64,000 nucleotides of DNA. Origin: Mytilus galloprovincialis. Lineage: Eukaryota; Mollusca; Bivalvia; Mytilida; Mytilidae. Numbering within the stretch: the first letter of the stretch is position 1; each line of letters begins with the position of its first letter. Of this stretch, positions 10,455 to 25,400 are shown in pieces. The position numbers and the translations under genes are program-made. Location of the stretch: assembly GCF_965363235.1 (NCBI RefSeq), contig NC_134840.1, forward strand, positions 85,532,916 to 85,596,915. The letters are read 5' to 3'. The notes beneath the pieces are model-generated. The model ran no database searches. It had not been told where the DNA came from and saw nothing but the letters and a program-made list of their open reading frames with translations.

Positions 10455-13400
10455 CTGCAATCAAAATTACTGGATAAATTACACTCAAATATTTGACCAT
10501 ACAATGCAAATGTTTTTTTTCTCACTTAAGTATATTTGCACACATTCAAATTTGATCACAAAGTAAATAATCAATTAAAATAATATGATGTGATGTGATG
10601 CGATAAATTGATTTATTATGATTAGAACAGCATTTAATTTTCAAAAAAGTTTATTTTCTACAATTTCTGTACAAATGACTACTTGCTAGACAAATGGTAA
10701 ACAGCTGAATAATATCTGCTCTGATCTTAACCTGCATTTCCAGAAACAGCCAGGTTTCACTGTAGACTACTAACCTATTCGCCAGATCTGTTTTGACTGT
10801 AGCTGGAAGATTACTGACCCCTAAGTTAACAACAGCATAACCAGCATGTCCAGCCATTGGATTCTTACCAGCCAGTAACAAGGATTTACAAATTCTACAA
10901 TGAAAAAAAAAATATAAAGTGAAATAGTACTCCTCTGTGTGTGGGAGTTTTTCAGTGCATTTAAGACCCATCGGTTGCCTTCGACTGTTGTCTGCTCAAT
11001 GGACGATTGTTGTCTCTTTGACACATTCCCCATTTCCATTTTTAATTTTAATACACACTTGGATGCATTGAATCATAAAATGATAAAGCGATAAATAAAT
11101 CTCAAGTGCCAAAAGCAAACATTATGCATTGCTAAACATAGCTGTATTTGTTGATTTGTGATCAGATCATAAAATCTCAATGTAATCTTTAATGTTTTGT
11201 CATAAATGTAATATCAATTTTATATTATTTGTTTTGTTTGCAATTTTTTGAACCTCCATTTTTCTGGAGAAGTTGGTTGTAAGGTTTTAGTAGTTGATGT
11301 GGTCAGTTGTACTGTCCTGTATCATGGTCATTCCTGTTATCCTTTTTATGTATTATATGATGTAAACTGAATCCAAGCATAAAAATCAGCACAAACTAAA
11401 CTACATATACCTAGATACTACCTACCATTTTAAGTATTTTTACCAGGAAATATAAAAAAATGAAGTGGATATACTTAAAATCCTTTCTTACCTTGCAGAA
11501 AATATCATAAGATCACAGGTTAGACTCAGTTCCTTTTTTATATGTTCACTGTCTTTACAGGTTAAATTTATTTTGAGCACTTCTTGTTGACATTTCTTCA
11601 AATGACGGACACTTCTCTGGAAAAAAAAAGATTCACCAAATAATCAACAAAATTTACCATGCACATGAAAAACATATATATGAATCTCACTATTAATCAT
11701 ATGTTAAAAATAAACTGCATTTTACTTGTACAGCCACAAACAATATGAGCTCAAATGGATATGTTTTTTAATTCAAATTATTTGGTTCTACAAATGAATG
11801 GAGGAAACTGAAAAGGTGTGATAAGAAAATTGAACTTCAGACGAAGTATCTAACTTAACTTTTTAATCATCTTCTTAATGAATACAGTATTTATATCGAA
11901 TTGAGAGTCTACATGTAGCTGAATAATCATTAAATGTGTAGTCAACAACCTCACATTTTAAGTGAAACTGTCAAGCTGTCTTTATTTCTGATAACGTATG
12001 GTCAAGGGAAATAACTCAGATGCTTGCATTACAAGTTCAGCTGTTTAAGGTGGTACCTAACACTACAGGGAGATAACTGTGTAAAATCTTCTAAACGTTT
12101 TAATTTTGTTGTGTTTCAAGGGAATATTAAGCTTCTCAATGATCAAAATAAGTGTTTGTGTCAAACTGCTATATAAACAGTGTATTTTTTCTGATAAAAC
12201 AGTTGGTTCAAATTTTAAATTTTTTTTATAAATTTGTCAAAGGGTCAAAGTAAATGCTTTTGTCAAAATTTTATGAAAATTAATTGGCCCAAAAAGTCTT
12301 ACAAAAAATAAAAAAACAAAAGGAGTACCACTTACTTTCACGTAAATTAAAAAAAGAAATGAATATAATACCTGAAAAAAAAATCTTCTAATAAATGAGA
12401 TCAAGGGAATTAATAACATGAGAGCAATATTGGTTCAGAATTCAGATTCAGTACAAAAGGGGAGACCACTTCATCCTTCAGCAAAAAAAAACCTGTAAAC
12501 AGTTATGACCAAGGGAGATAATTACCTGTAAAGCTTCTGGTGTTAAATGTTCTATAGGAACAGCATCAGAATTGAAATTCAAACCAAAAGGGGAGACAAC
12601 TACAGCAAAATAAAATGATCAAGGGAGATAATTACCTGTAAAGCTTCTGGTGTTAAATGTTCTATAGGAACAGCATCAGAATTGAAATTCAAACCAAAAG
12701 GGGAGACAAATACAGCAAAATAAAATGATTAAGGGAGATAATTACCTGTAAGGCCTCTGGTGTTAAATGTTCTATAGGCACTGCATCAGGATTAAAGAAG
12801 AATTGAAATAATGTTGATCCATGTTCATCTGGTAATTTTTGACTATCTCCTCCTAGAAAATATTCACAATTTACAATGTTAAAAAATAAATTAACTCTGG
12901 AAAATTAAATGTAATCTCATTTATTTGCAACTCTTACTTTTATTGTATAATTTCAGCATCATAGTTATACCCCCCCTTTAATTATACCCCCGCTTGGAAA
13001 AAAGGGGGTATACTGTTTTTATACCCCCGCTTTGAAAAAGGGATGGTATACTGTTTTACCTCTGTCTGTCCGTCCGTCAGTCCATCTGTCCCATGAATAT
13101 TTTTGTCACATTTTTCTCAGGAACTACAATGCAAGGATTTCTGAAATTTGGTTTCATGCTTTATATAAGTCAGCTATACCGTGTGATGCGTTTTCAGATT
13201 CATCACTCGACAACTTCCTGTTTACCAAACACTTGTATCATTTTACACATGATGACCAAGTTTAAAATTTTCGTCGCATTTTTCTCAGGAACTACAATGC
13301 CAGGATTTCTAAAATTATGTTTCAGGCTTTATATAAGTCAGCCATACCGTGTGATGCGTTTTCAGATTCATCACTTGGACAACTTCCTGTTTACCAAACA

Positions 13401-16400
13401 CTTGTATCATTTAACACATGATGGCCAAGTTGAAAATTTTCGTTGCATTTTTCTCAGGAACTACAGTGCCAGGATTTCTGAAATTATGTTTCAGGCTTTA
13501 TATAAGTCAGCTGTACCGTGTGATGCGTTTTCAGATTCATCACTCCACAACATCCTGTTTACCGAACACTGACATATTTTTACACTATTAACATTATCCA
13601 CTTGCAGCGGGGGTATCATCAGTGAGCAGTAGCTCACAGTTTCACTTGTTCATTCTAATTAATGTCGATTCAAAGATTTACATTATTTATATTATGAAAT
13701 CCAATTTGCTAAAAAAAACTAGAGGCTCTCAAGAGCCTGTGTCGCTCACCTTGGTCTATGTGCATATTAAACAATGGACACAGATAAATTCATGACAAAA
13801 TTGTGTTTTGGTGATCATGATGTGTTTGTAGATCTTACTTTACTGGACATTCTTCTTGCTACAGTTATCTCTATCTATAATGAACTTGGCCCAGTAATTA
13901 CAGTGGAAAATATATTCTACAAATTTACAAAAATTTACAAAAATTTATGAAAATTGTTAAAAAATGACGATAAAGGGCAAAAACTCCTTAAGGGGTAACT
14001 TGACAATTTTGGTCATGTTGACTTATTTGTAGATCTTACTTTGCTGAACATTATTGCTGCTTACAGTTTATCTCTATCTATTATAATATTCAAGATAATA
14101 ACCAAAAACTGCAAAATTTCCTTAAAATAACTAATTCTGGGGGAGCAACCCAACAACAGGGTGTCTGTTTTGTCTGAAAATTTCAGGGCAGATAGATCTT
14201 GACCTGATAAACAATTTATCCCTGTCAGATTTGCTCTAAATACTTTGGTTTCAGAGATATAAGCCAAAATCTACATTTTACCCCTATGTTCTATTTTTAG
14301 CCATGGTGGCCATTTTGGTTGGTTGGCAGGGTCACGCCACACATTTTTTAAACTAGATACCCCAATGATGATTTTGGCCAAGTTTGGATTAATTTGGCCC
14401 AGTAGTTTCAGAGAAGAAGATTTTTGTAAAAGATAACTAAGATTTACGAAAAATGGTTAAAAATTGACTATAAAGGGCAATAACTCCTAAAGGGGTCAAC
14501 TGACCATTTCGGTCATGTTGACCTTTTTGTAAATCTTACTTTGCTGAACATTATTGCTGTTTACAGTTTATCTCTATCTATAATAATATTCAAGATAATA
14601 ACCAAAAACAGTAAAATTTCCTTAAAATTGTCAATTTAGGGGCAGCAACCCAACAACGGGTTGTCCGATTCATCTGAAAATTTCAGGGCAGATAGATCTT
14701 GACCTGATAAACAATTTTACTTCCTGTCAGATTTGCTCTAAATGCTTTGGTTTTTGAGTTATAAGCCAAAAACTGCATTTTACCCATATGTTCTATTTTT
14801 AGCCATGGCGGCCATCTTGGTTGGTTGGCCGGGTCACCGGACACATTTTTTAAACTAGATACCCCAATGATGATTGTGGCCAAGTTTGGTTTGATTTGGC
14901 CCAGTAGTTTCAGAGGAGAAGATTTTTGTAAAAGTTAACGACGCCGGACGCCAAGTGATGAGAAAAGCTCACTTGGCCTTTTAGGCCAGGTGAGCTAAAA
15001 ATGGAAACCATGGGAATTAACTTTTTGAAATAAAAATTCAATCTTAGGTTGCATAATATACTTGATATTTACCTGCTTGTCCTCTGCAACAACGTATAAG
15101 ATATGTTTCAGCCCGACCAAGTTCAACAATCACATGACCAATAGTATTTGTGGTGTCCTGAAAAATGTGACGATTTAAAAGCTCCCCAAGGTTGGTGTAT
15201 AAATAATCCTGAAAAACAGTAAAATTCAATGTTTAAAAATCAATACATTGATTTTAAATATCAATAATTGTGAAGTATTATATGCAAATTAATATCAGTA
15301 GTCAGTATTAACTGCAAGAGAATTCAATTCTTAGAGGAAATTTAATTGCAGGCATTCATTTTCAAGATCCTCATTTTTAAAAATAGGATTTTGATAACAT
15401 TTTTCTCAAAATAAACATTTTCTAAATGATTATAAGAATAGTTTCAAAAAAGAAATCTAAAGATGGACTTACTCAAAATTAAATATTTATATAGATCTAT
15501 ATAAACATTGAGGAAATTTTCAAATTTGGTCCTTCAATTTATAAAGATTTTGCATCAAATGCATACATGCTCATTTGAGATAAACTGGTTTCCATTAAAA
15601 AAATTCAATGCTAGCTAGGGACTTAAGAGTTTTGTTTTTATAAGGTAAATTATGTTGACACATGATTTTACCTGGTGACAATCAGAATTCCATGCTAATC
15701 CAGCAAGTACAAGGATGCCAGGCCAGGCAAATGGTAAATGTGTTAAATGTCCTTTACCGGACCAGTTGCAGACGATTGCCCCTAGGGCACCATGGGCATC
15801 CCCACATTTCACAGCACTAAAAATGTTATTTATAGCTGCTTCAGGACAACCTGCTAAACTGAAACATAAAATAATGTGTTTTCTTTAATATGTTTGATGT
15901 TAGCCCTATAAATGACATATTGCTCATTTATCACTGCTTTTATATGAATGCACAAATTTCAGTCAGTAATAATATTGCTTTTGCCATTATTTGTGGTATT
16001 TTCAAGTAATTTTCATTTTTTTCATTAAAAAAGTTTTTTTAAAGAACAAATACCATAATATTATAAAAGTTTGCATAAATAAACACTTGCAATCAATTTT
16101 CATCAACAGAGGATGGGAATTTTACCCAAGATTCATTTACTTTTTTTACTTTAACAGTTTTTAACTTTTTAAACAGATTATCACAAATGAGACTTTATCA
16201 GACCAGTTGCCAAAAAAATATATTTATTTAAACCTTCCTTTTCTAAACATTCTATTATTTGCCTTTATTACCTGTTCCATGCTGAAGTTCCTGGACACAT
16301 TATATAACTTATCCTGTAAGTATAGAATAAAAATCTAATGAGAATCAAATCACTTTTATTGAACAAAAAAGTGGTATCCTTTTTGTGTTGGAGCTTAATC

Positions 16401-19400
16401 TGATTTCTGTTATTGATGATTAGAACAGGTAAATTAGAAATAATTCTGTAATCAATGATCTTTAATTTGAAATTTGGTTTGACAGCATATTCCTGTTTTG
16501 ATTTTGAAAGAGCAAATCTATGGTGGTCTCTTTTAACTTTTTCCTCAACTTGAATTTTCTTCTTAACTTAAATAACAAACAATCTAACATAGAATGTACA
16601 ACAAAATAAGTCATACAACATACATCAATTAGTAAAGTGCACTCAATGCAAGCTTGTTGATAAACTGCTTAAATTCAAAGCACTAAAACTGATAACAAAA
16701 ACAAAACTAGACCAAACAACCAGCTGCCTGTACCACCCCACAATCTTGAATTCTTTTCATTTCAATTATAATCTTACCCATGACTGGACAATGGTGAGCA
16801 AAATCTCTGGAAATCGTAGTCTGCCTGCAAAATATAATTTCAAAATGTATCAAATATTTAAACAATGTTTCAAAAAATATCTTTGATTTTTTATCAAATC
16901 CATTAAAAATAGCAATTTTTCACTAAGAATGTATGAAAAAAAATTACATTTTTAAATTTCCAATATTATTAATTTCTAAGTGGAATGCTTGAAGCAATAT
17001 TAGTTTGGCAATCAGTACCAAACAAAATACATTCATTTACAGTTTTTAATTATTCCTATCTTTCCAAATATCCTGATGAAATAAGAATCTTTTGGAAGCA
17101 AAAAGATAGAATAGACATTGACAGAAGTGAAGAATCGACTGATAGAACTGTTTAAGGAGGTAGACCTAGGTTAAGGGAAATAACTCGTAAAATCATCAGT
17201 ACATTTGTGTCAACCATTTTCAAAAATATATTCTAAGCTTCTAGGTTACATAGATTATTTTCAATCTGTTTCAGGTAAATGCTTAAAATACATTGATGAA
17301 CTTGCCTTTTGCAAACGCTTAACTGATTTAAAGAATTGTCTCCCTGAACCAAGGTCTACCCCCTTAAACATTATTTTTTTTATCCAAGGTACTTAAACTA
17401 TAATTTCCAAGTTTATGTTATCTTTTTTAATCCCACAGATGTATACCATTAAAACTATTCATCATGATGTTTGTAATGTTTGTTCCCTTTTTAAAAATTT
17501 CAAATAAATATATATAATTTTGATTAACCTTTTCAGTAAATAAAGGATTATTGGGAATTTCAATGTTCCTTTTCCTTCCCCAAAACAAAATTAACACTAT
17601 GTCATGGGTTGAATTTCCATAGTAAAGGATGTTGTAATGTTGACAAACAATTTTGAAATATTACCCAGAATACATTAAATTCTTAATCAATTTATTTTTT
17701 TAATTTGGATATACATTTGTACCTGTATACCATATTCACTGATGACAACATCAGGTGGAAGGTGGATTAAAAGTTCTGAGTCCATTCCATGTAATGGATA
17801 ACCACATATATTGAGAATCTGGTTATGGCGTAGAGGTAAAAGTTTTACTGCATCAGTTACATCTAACACATTATTGTCTGTATCAATTACAAAACTACTC
17901 AATCGTGGACCAAGACTAACAAACCTTAAATATAATATACAATATAATTAATCAATCACATCAATATATAATTGTTCTACATGTATACCGGTATATATGT
18001 TTTAACTTTTGCAATCTCTAGAAATAATAAAATACCAAAGTTTCTAATTTCTCTCTTTTCTATTCTTCAATTATAATCAATTTAAGGAGGCTCGCGGGTA
18101 CAAATATTTCATTACAAATTTTATTCATTACACTATTAGTTATTACTTTATGGTATGGTACAACAATCAACCAAAAAAATCGATTCGGTTTGGCCCCAGA
18201 TGACTTTTAAAATGTTTATATCATTGAAAAGCTCCAAATTATCTTCCTTTGGTGCAAAAATGCTATTTTTTGGCATTCAAATTGAAATATCTTTTTTTTT
18301 TAACTCATCGGTGACCTTTATTTTTTATTATTGTTTTTAAATGGGCTGTACATAAACTAAATAATTGAAAAATTTAAGCGATTTTTGAAATTTAGTTCCT
18401 TTTTTTATTACGATATTACCTCTCCTATTAGTTCAACAGACAAAAAAGGACATGTATGCTTTTTCGGAGGCAGATTGTGAGCTTTAATGAACGGTGACCC
18501 CATTTTTTTAATTTCAGTTTTCTATTAAAGTATATGATAAAGTTCATTTATAGAAAAATATAGCGAAATCCTATATTAAAAAAAAAATTTGATTTATACC
18601 CGCAAGCCATCTTAAGTCATCAAATGTTTCAAATACATTTGCTCAAATCTCAGTGGTGATTAAATCAAATGAAATGTCTGGTGAGAAATGTATGAATAAG
18701 GAAGGTATGTATGTAGTTACACATGTGTTGAGACTGTGACTAACTTAGTTTTTTTTACTAATAAGACAGTTGCTTTATTGCAGTAGCTTAAGCTCTATCC
18801 TGCATGACAAACTTACTGGCTATCGGTAAAACAAGTCATAAAATCTTCAATGGTTGAGTATATATCATCTAGTTCATCAAACTGGACCTGTGGCGCCACC
18901 TCTAAAACAGGAACTAACTGTATACCCAGATCAGAACAATGGTCTACCAAATCAATAATTTCACTGTAAGTAGAATGTAAAGATGCGAAAAATGAATGAA
19001 TACAAGGGGAAATAAATGTTATGAAAATCACTTCAATTTTTAAATGAAATGTAACATTCATGACACAATAAAGCACTTCACAAAATGTACTTCAGTCAAC
19101 GCTTTTAAATTCCAATAAATTTACAAAAAGAAGCATTCAATTCTTCATTGTTGACTAAATATAACTGAGACAGCAACCCAAAATTACAAATCAAAAGGAC
19201 TTATTTGTACGGATATTTCAGATCAAACACTTTTAAAATATATCATAAATGAGTTTCACTGAATTTGTGTTCCCATAAATAAATTCTTTTCCTCTCTTCT
19301 AATGTTGAAAAGTTTAGCAATAAGCCCTAACAAAACAAATGGAAATCTGTATTTACTTAAAGTCAACAAACTATAGAATATAAACGTACCTTTTTGAATA

Positions 19401-22400
19401 TCCTAATTGCCAACCTTGTGTCTTCAAAAATCTACAAAACAACTGTACCTACAAAAGACAATATTTCTTTAATAAAAAAATCATTCTTATATATCATTGT
19501 TGTTTTACATGCTGTGAACTAACTAATTTTCATGAGCAATTCAATTTGAGTAGACTTTAAATATTGGATCTTCCTTTACAAAAATTCATCAAGAAATAAG
19601 AAAACAAGGAAAATAAAATACTGCAAAAGTAGCTAAAAATGGCTGAATGTAAAATAAAGTATGTGTGAAGATAAGTTGGTTTACACTTAGTATTTAGGTC
19701 TTCAGTAATACAGATATTGTGGATTCATTTATTTTCTTGGGTATCAATTTTCATGGATTGAACAAAACTTGCAGTTTCGTGGATATTTCAATTAATGGTT
19801 TTTCAAAAGTTTACATATAACCTTATTGATTACTTTTTTAGTTGAACACTTAATTTCTTGGTTCATCTGTACCCACAAAAAATCCACGGAAATTGGTATC
19901 CATCGAATAATGATGAATCCACAGTAAGTACATTTTTTATTGAACTTACCATATTGATTTTAAGTCCTACTAATGTATCTATCATCCTCTTCAGAGTTTC
20001 CTGTAAAAAAAAAAACCCATAAAGGTATGAATTATCTGTTGTAAAAAGTTAAGAATTTCAAGCAGTGATAACTTTTAGAAAAGAAGTTTTTCTATGAAGG
20101 TATAGGTTCAAAATTGTCATTATTAAACATTCTATTAAGAATGTTGTACTATTCATATTGCTTTGATTAAATGATTTAAAGAGACTAGTGTCTGACCATT
20201 TTATAAATTTTTCAGCAAATGAAGATGATTTTTAAAACTGTTTACTAAATCTGATAGCCTTTTGTCCCATTTAGAATAAAGAGAGTAAGCACATACAACT
20301 TACAAAGTTAGGTAATCTTCCTTGTGAAGCATCAAACAGAACTCCTCTGTAGTGTAGATCAGGCCAATCATCAATCTAAAAAAACATAATCATCTATAAA
20401 CATGTCCTGAAAACTACATACACCTCACACTAACTGTTTCTGGTTTATTTTATTTTGTATAAATCTTCCTATGATCTTTAACAACCTTTCCGTCATTCAT
20501 TTCATTTCACGTCATGACAGATTTCATTATTGTTCATTGTTTTTATTTACATTAATGTATGCTATGAATAAGGATATTTTATTACTGGTGAGAAAAAAGT
20601 ATGCCAATTTTCCTTCAATTTTTTAAATGAAAATTTCAAGCCCCCTCACTTGAGATAAGAGATTGCAAATATTACCTAAATTAACATGAAATTAATCGAT
20701 ACAATAGTTCTTGTCTGTGTACAATATTGTCAAAATGATGTAGAATTTAGAATTGCTGGAATAACTATCTCATCATTAAATTTTTCAAAGGGATAAATAG
20801 TTACAGGGTATGAGAAATACTTACCAATAGTCCAGGTATAATTATTTCCTCATTATCTTTATACAATGACATGAGCTGATTCACAGTGGATATGGCACAA
20901 TGTAGACTGCTGTAATCACTACACAACATTTTAATCTGAAATAATAATACATGGAACATGATGCAATCTGGATATATTGGATGTGTTTCATATTTTATTT
21001 AACTTGAAAACCTTATGACTGTCAGAAAGTGTCTTATCATTAAGCTAGAGTTTTAACTGAGTTTTACTATGTGTATTGTTGTGTTTTTTTTTTTCTACAT
21101 TGGCCAGAGGTTTGGTGGGAGGGTTGAAATCTCAAAACACATGTTTAACCCCGTCACATTTTTGCGCCTGTCCCAAGTCGGGAGCCTTGGTAAGTCTTAT
21201 AAAAATTTTATTTTAGTTTCTTGTGTATATTTCAGAGTTTAGTATGCCGTCCATTATCACTGAACTAGTATACATTTTTGTTTAGGGGCCAGCTTTAAAC
21301 CAGTTGGGATTTTCTCTCTGCAAGACCCATTGGTGGCCTTCGGCTGTTGCCTGCTCTTTAGTATGGTTGTTTGTCTCTTTGAGACATTCCCCATTTTCAT
21401 TCTCAATTCTATTTTTATGACTGGTCTTGAAATGCAGTTTTATAACCTTTACTAGCTGTGAAGCCAGAACTTGATCACTTTTAAACATCTGTCTTAGAAC
21501 CTTTGGAAATGTCATTGTGATCCAGTTTTTAATAAAACACTTGACATGTAGCTTCAGTCTTACTGATATGTTCTTATAGTGAGCTTGTACATTTCATAAC
21601 CTGTGACCTCTGAGGTACCTGTGATATTTGTGAGTTTGTACATCTCATGACATTTAACCTTAAAGGTACTAACCTGTCCTTGAGATATAGTGAGTTTATA
21701 CAACCCATGTCCTGGACATAGTCTGTTATTGACATGGCACTGAAGATGTGGTACTCTTGTATCACTCAGACTACTCAGGAGGTTGATTGACACATCCAAA
21801 CCCAACGATGTAAAACTTGCTTTTCTCATTTTTACAATCTTCATGACTTGAATGGAATCTACAATGATAACAATTTTCTCTCCAGATGAAGATTTTAAAA
21901 TTTATATGAAGGTACTTTGTGGATTGCAGATTATTGGTTCCATGTTTCAAAATCTTTTTATAATATGTACTCATTTCTGATTAGTCAAGTGTTTAATTTA
22001 CATAAATAATATTATTTAAGGATATTCATTGAAAGTCTAAGATACAAAAATTCTACTGAAACTGGTTCCACATTTCTACAAATGAGTTTGTTTATCTTTC
22101 TGGTATTTTGTTTATTTAGAACATCCCTATCCTTGGCAAATTTAACATTGTTCCTTTAAATTATTTAGCCTATTTAACTTTTTTGAATCAAGCTTTATTG
22201 ATGAGTCTCTTGAAGACAAATGTGTGTCTGGAGAGCAAAATTTTAATCTTGGTATTTATGATGAGTTGTCTTCCGTTCCTTTGATGTGTTCGAGCTTTTG
22301 AAATTGCCATTTAATAAAGGACTTTCTGTTCTGAATTTTCCTTGGGAGTTTGGGATTTTTCTTTTTTCTTTTTATTGATAATCATGTCTTGTTTCCCCCT

Positions 22401-25400
22401 GAAGCTAGCTATGTGGAATTAGGCCTGACAAAAATCTGGTTTCTTACTTTCAGCTGGTCCCCCTGACACATATACAGGTAGATGATGACGGATGACAAAA
22501 GGTTTTGTTTCTTGCTGCAGCATGCTCTGTGGTTGTGGCCATAGCAAGCTTAGTTTCTCTTCAGTAACTACAGGATGTGGTGGCTGGATCATGTCATCAA
22601 ATGATACGGTTTTCTGTAAAGAAAAAAATCCCTTTCATGAATTTGTGTATATCTTGAAGGGCATAAAAATATTCCTGTATAACTTGTTCTAAATATTACA
22701 ATAATACGTTTTTAAACTTCTACTGATTATTTTTTACATGTAAATAACTAAGGTTTAAGGGTTTAGCCATTTTCTAAGAAAAAAATTACAATGTCAGGGC
22801 TTCCTTTTTAAAATATAAGAATAATGCAAAACAATTTTATGTTTTCAACTAGTGAGCAAATTAAATATATAAGCAAATATTCAAATGTTGACATTTTTAT
22901 GTCAATTCAAAATGTGACTAAATATATTGCCCTTTAAATGACAGTAGAATCTTGGGTATCTGAAGTACTTACCATAAATGTAGGAGTTTTAAGTTCAGGA
23001 GATCCTGGTTCTGATCCATTAACTGCTGTTCCATTCATTTCTATTGTTTCTGTACCAGCTCCAATGTCAGATTTCAAAGAAAGTTTTCCTAAATCTACAG
23101 AAATTGAGATAAAAATTGCTAGTTTCCTTCCAGTACTAAGAAACACCTTTCCAATAAAACTGCTAACACTAACTGTAGTTTGAAGCAACAAGAAAGTTTG
23201 TTCCTTTAAAACTGAGTTGACATCATACTATTGTCTACTAGAACTATGTTATGAAAAAGAGCATGGATGCAAACTGTTGGTGGTGACATGGGCTCTAAAA
23301 ACTGCTTAAAACTAAGATGCATAAATTTTTATGCAGGAAAAAAACGTATTGTAAGTCGCATGATTTTGTTGACAATGCTGATAATATAATCAACAAAAAT
23401 CATCTATCTCACTTCCTTTAATGTTAACACAGCATACAAGACAATTAAAGTTGCAGGAAAGGATTGCACAAACGTCAATTCATGTTAAATGACATTTGAA
23501 AATTTAATGGTTTCTTAAATTTATTGTATTTCTTAATAATGTAATTAAATTTGAAAAACTAAATGATGTTTAATCTTTAAATTGAAGTTCATGCAATTTA
23601 TATCAGGTGCAAAAGTTACACAGACTAGATACTTGACCTTTTTCAAACACTATCAATAACTTTTCCGATTCAAACATTTTGTGTTCTTTAGAATTCTTAA
23701 AAAATCTTAAAAATAATATTCCAAAGGTCTGAAAAAATTTCCAAAATCATATATATATATATATATATATACCAAATTCTTCTTCTATATTTATGAGAGG
23801 TGGCGGATTTTCTAAGGCATGTATTATTTCTTTCCTTGTTCCAGCTAAATCTTTACATGTTTTCCCTTCATCTTTGCTGTAACAGAAAGTCTGAAGAACT
23901 ATTTAACAAGTTGAATCATGTGAGTTTAATTGTATAATACCATAATGACATTTAAATGAAACTTACAACTATCTTGCGTAAATAGCAAGTGAATCTGTGA
24001 GCTACTGCTCACTAATGATACCCCTTCCCACTAAAAGTATACCATAAACAGGGAAGTTGTCAAGTGATGAATTTGAAAAACGCATCACACTGTCTAGCTG
24101 TCTTATATAAACCTTGAAACCAAATTTCAGAAATCCTTATGATGATACGATGAAAAAGGAGAAGGTTCACGAAGGGTTAAAATTGGCTTTTAAAATATGT
24201 TTTTTAAATCAGGCCACAAAATTACAAATTTCACATAGAAATACTTGAGATAATGCTAGTAAAACAAAAAAAATTTTCTGGCACTTTCCTTTATAATTTA
24301 TATGACCCCTTAAATAAACATAATTTGTATTAAAAGGTTAATTTTGGTACTTTTTTCCCATAATTTTAATTGTTTTTGGCATAATTAACTTTGGCCGCCA
24401 TCTAAGATCCAAAATGTTTTTATATTGATGAAATCTATATCAAAATTGGAACCTTTTGGTTACAACACATTTTGGATCCTAGGTGGCGTCCAATGTGTTT
24501 CTAAAGCTTTTAGGTCTGAAAAATACACAAAATCATCATATTTTGACAAAATATCTAAAATGGGCATACTTTGGAGAATATTTTGTACTCTTATGAAAAG
24601 AATTGATGTTTAGCATTGAAATAGACCCATTTAAGAACCAAATTGAGACCTTTTAAGTGTTTTATGATAAAGTTGATATTTTAGGCCATTTTGTGCCAAA
24701 AGTGAACCTTGTCCTTTCATGGGACAGACGGACTGACTGATGGACTGATAGATGGACAGACAGAGGTAAAACAGTATAATTATTGATACTGTTTATCTCT
24801 ATAGACTATTTTCTTTAGTAAATATATATTCATAAGACTATGCAAAGAGCTATTTTAAAATAAGAATTGATAAGAAATGCTCAGTAGGCCTATAGTTTCA
24901 TTAGCAGTTCTTCAATAAGCAAATGAAATAAGGCTGCTTCATTTTGACCATTTTTAGATTAACAGCAACATTTTTTTAATACTCTTGTAATTATCTAATA
25001 GAATAGATGTATTTACACTTGTATGCAAATTTGTCCGCCATTATGTAGAATCACACAGGTTCCCGTAAACTTTGACATAACAATTAAAAAAATTTGACAT
25101 CACAATAAAAAAGAGATTGTTTCTTGATGTCAAAAGGTTATTCGGAGGCGATCTAAGGTCATTTGGAGACAAAATTCAGCTAAATACCAAAAGTGTAAAT
25201 ATGTTTATTGGCAACATACATGAAAATTTGAATAGATAAATTAATTTGCCTTTTCAGAATCTTAAGGGCTATGAATAATCTCATTGTTCGTACACCAAAA
25301 TGACAATAATGTTACATAATTAGTTGGATTTCCATTGTTTAGAACATTTTAAACCGATCAAAACGTTTTGGTGAAAGCTTGGAAAATATTACCAAGAATG

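Larger units (their letters stand above)
12511..12730. repeat. Two 110-bp tandem units beside exon 19
   Basis: AAGGGAGATAATTACCTGTA occurs at 12511, 12621 and 12731. The third is the genuine exon-19 donor. The two left units are almost identical. Confidence 0.85.

Noticed and set aside
13032..13572. 77- and 159-residue open frames
   Set aside because: They follow the 172-bp tandem units of a dispersed element in two frames; not a gene.
22934..23191. Independent 85-residue minus-strand gene
   Set aside because: Its central part is exon 7 of the ankyrin/GH20-like gene with intron on both sides.
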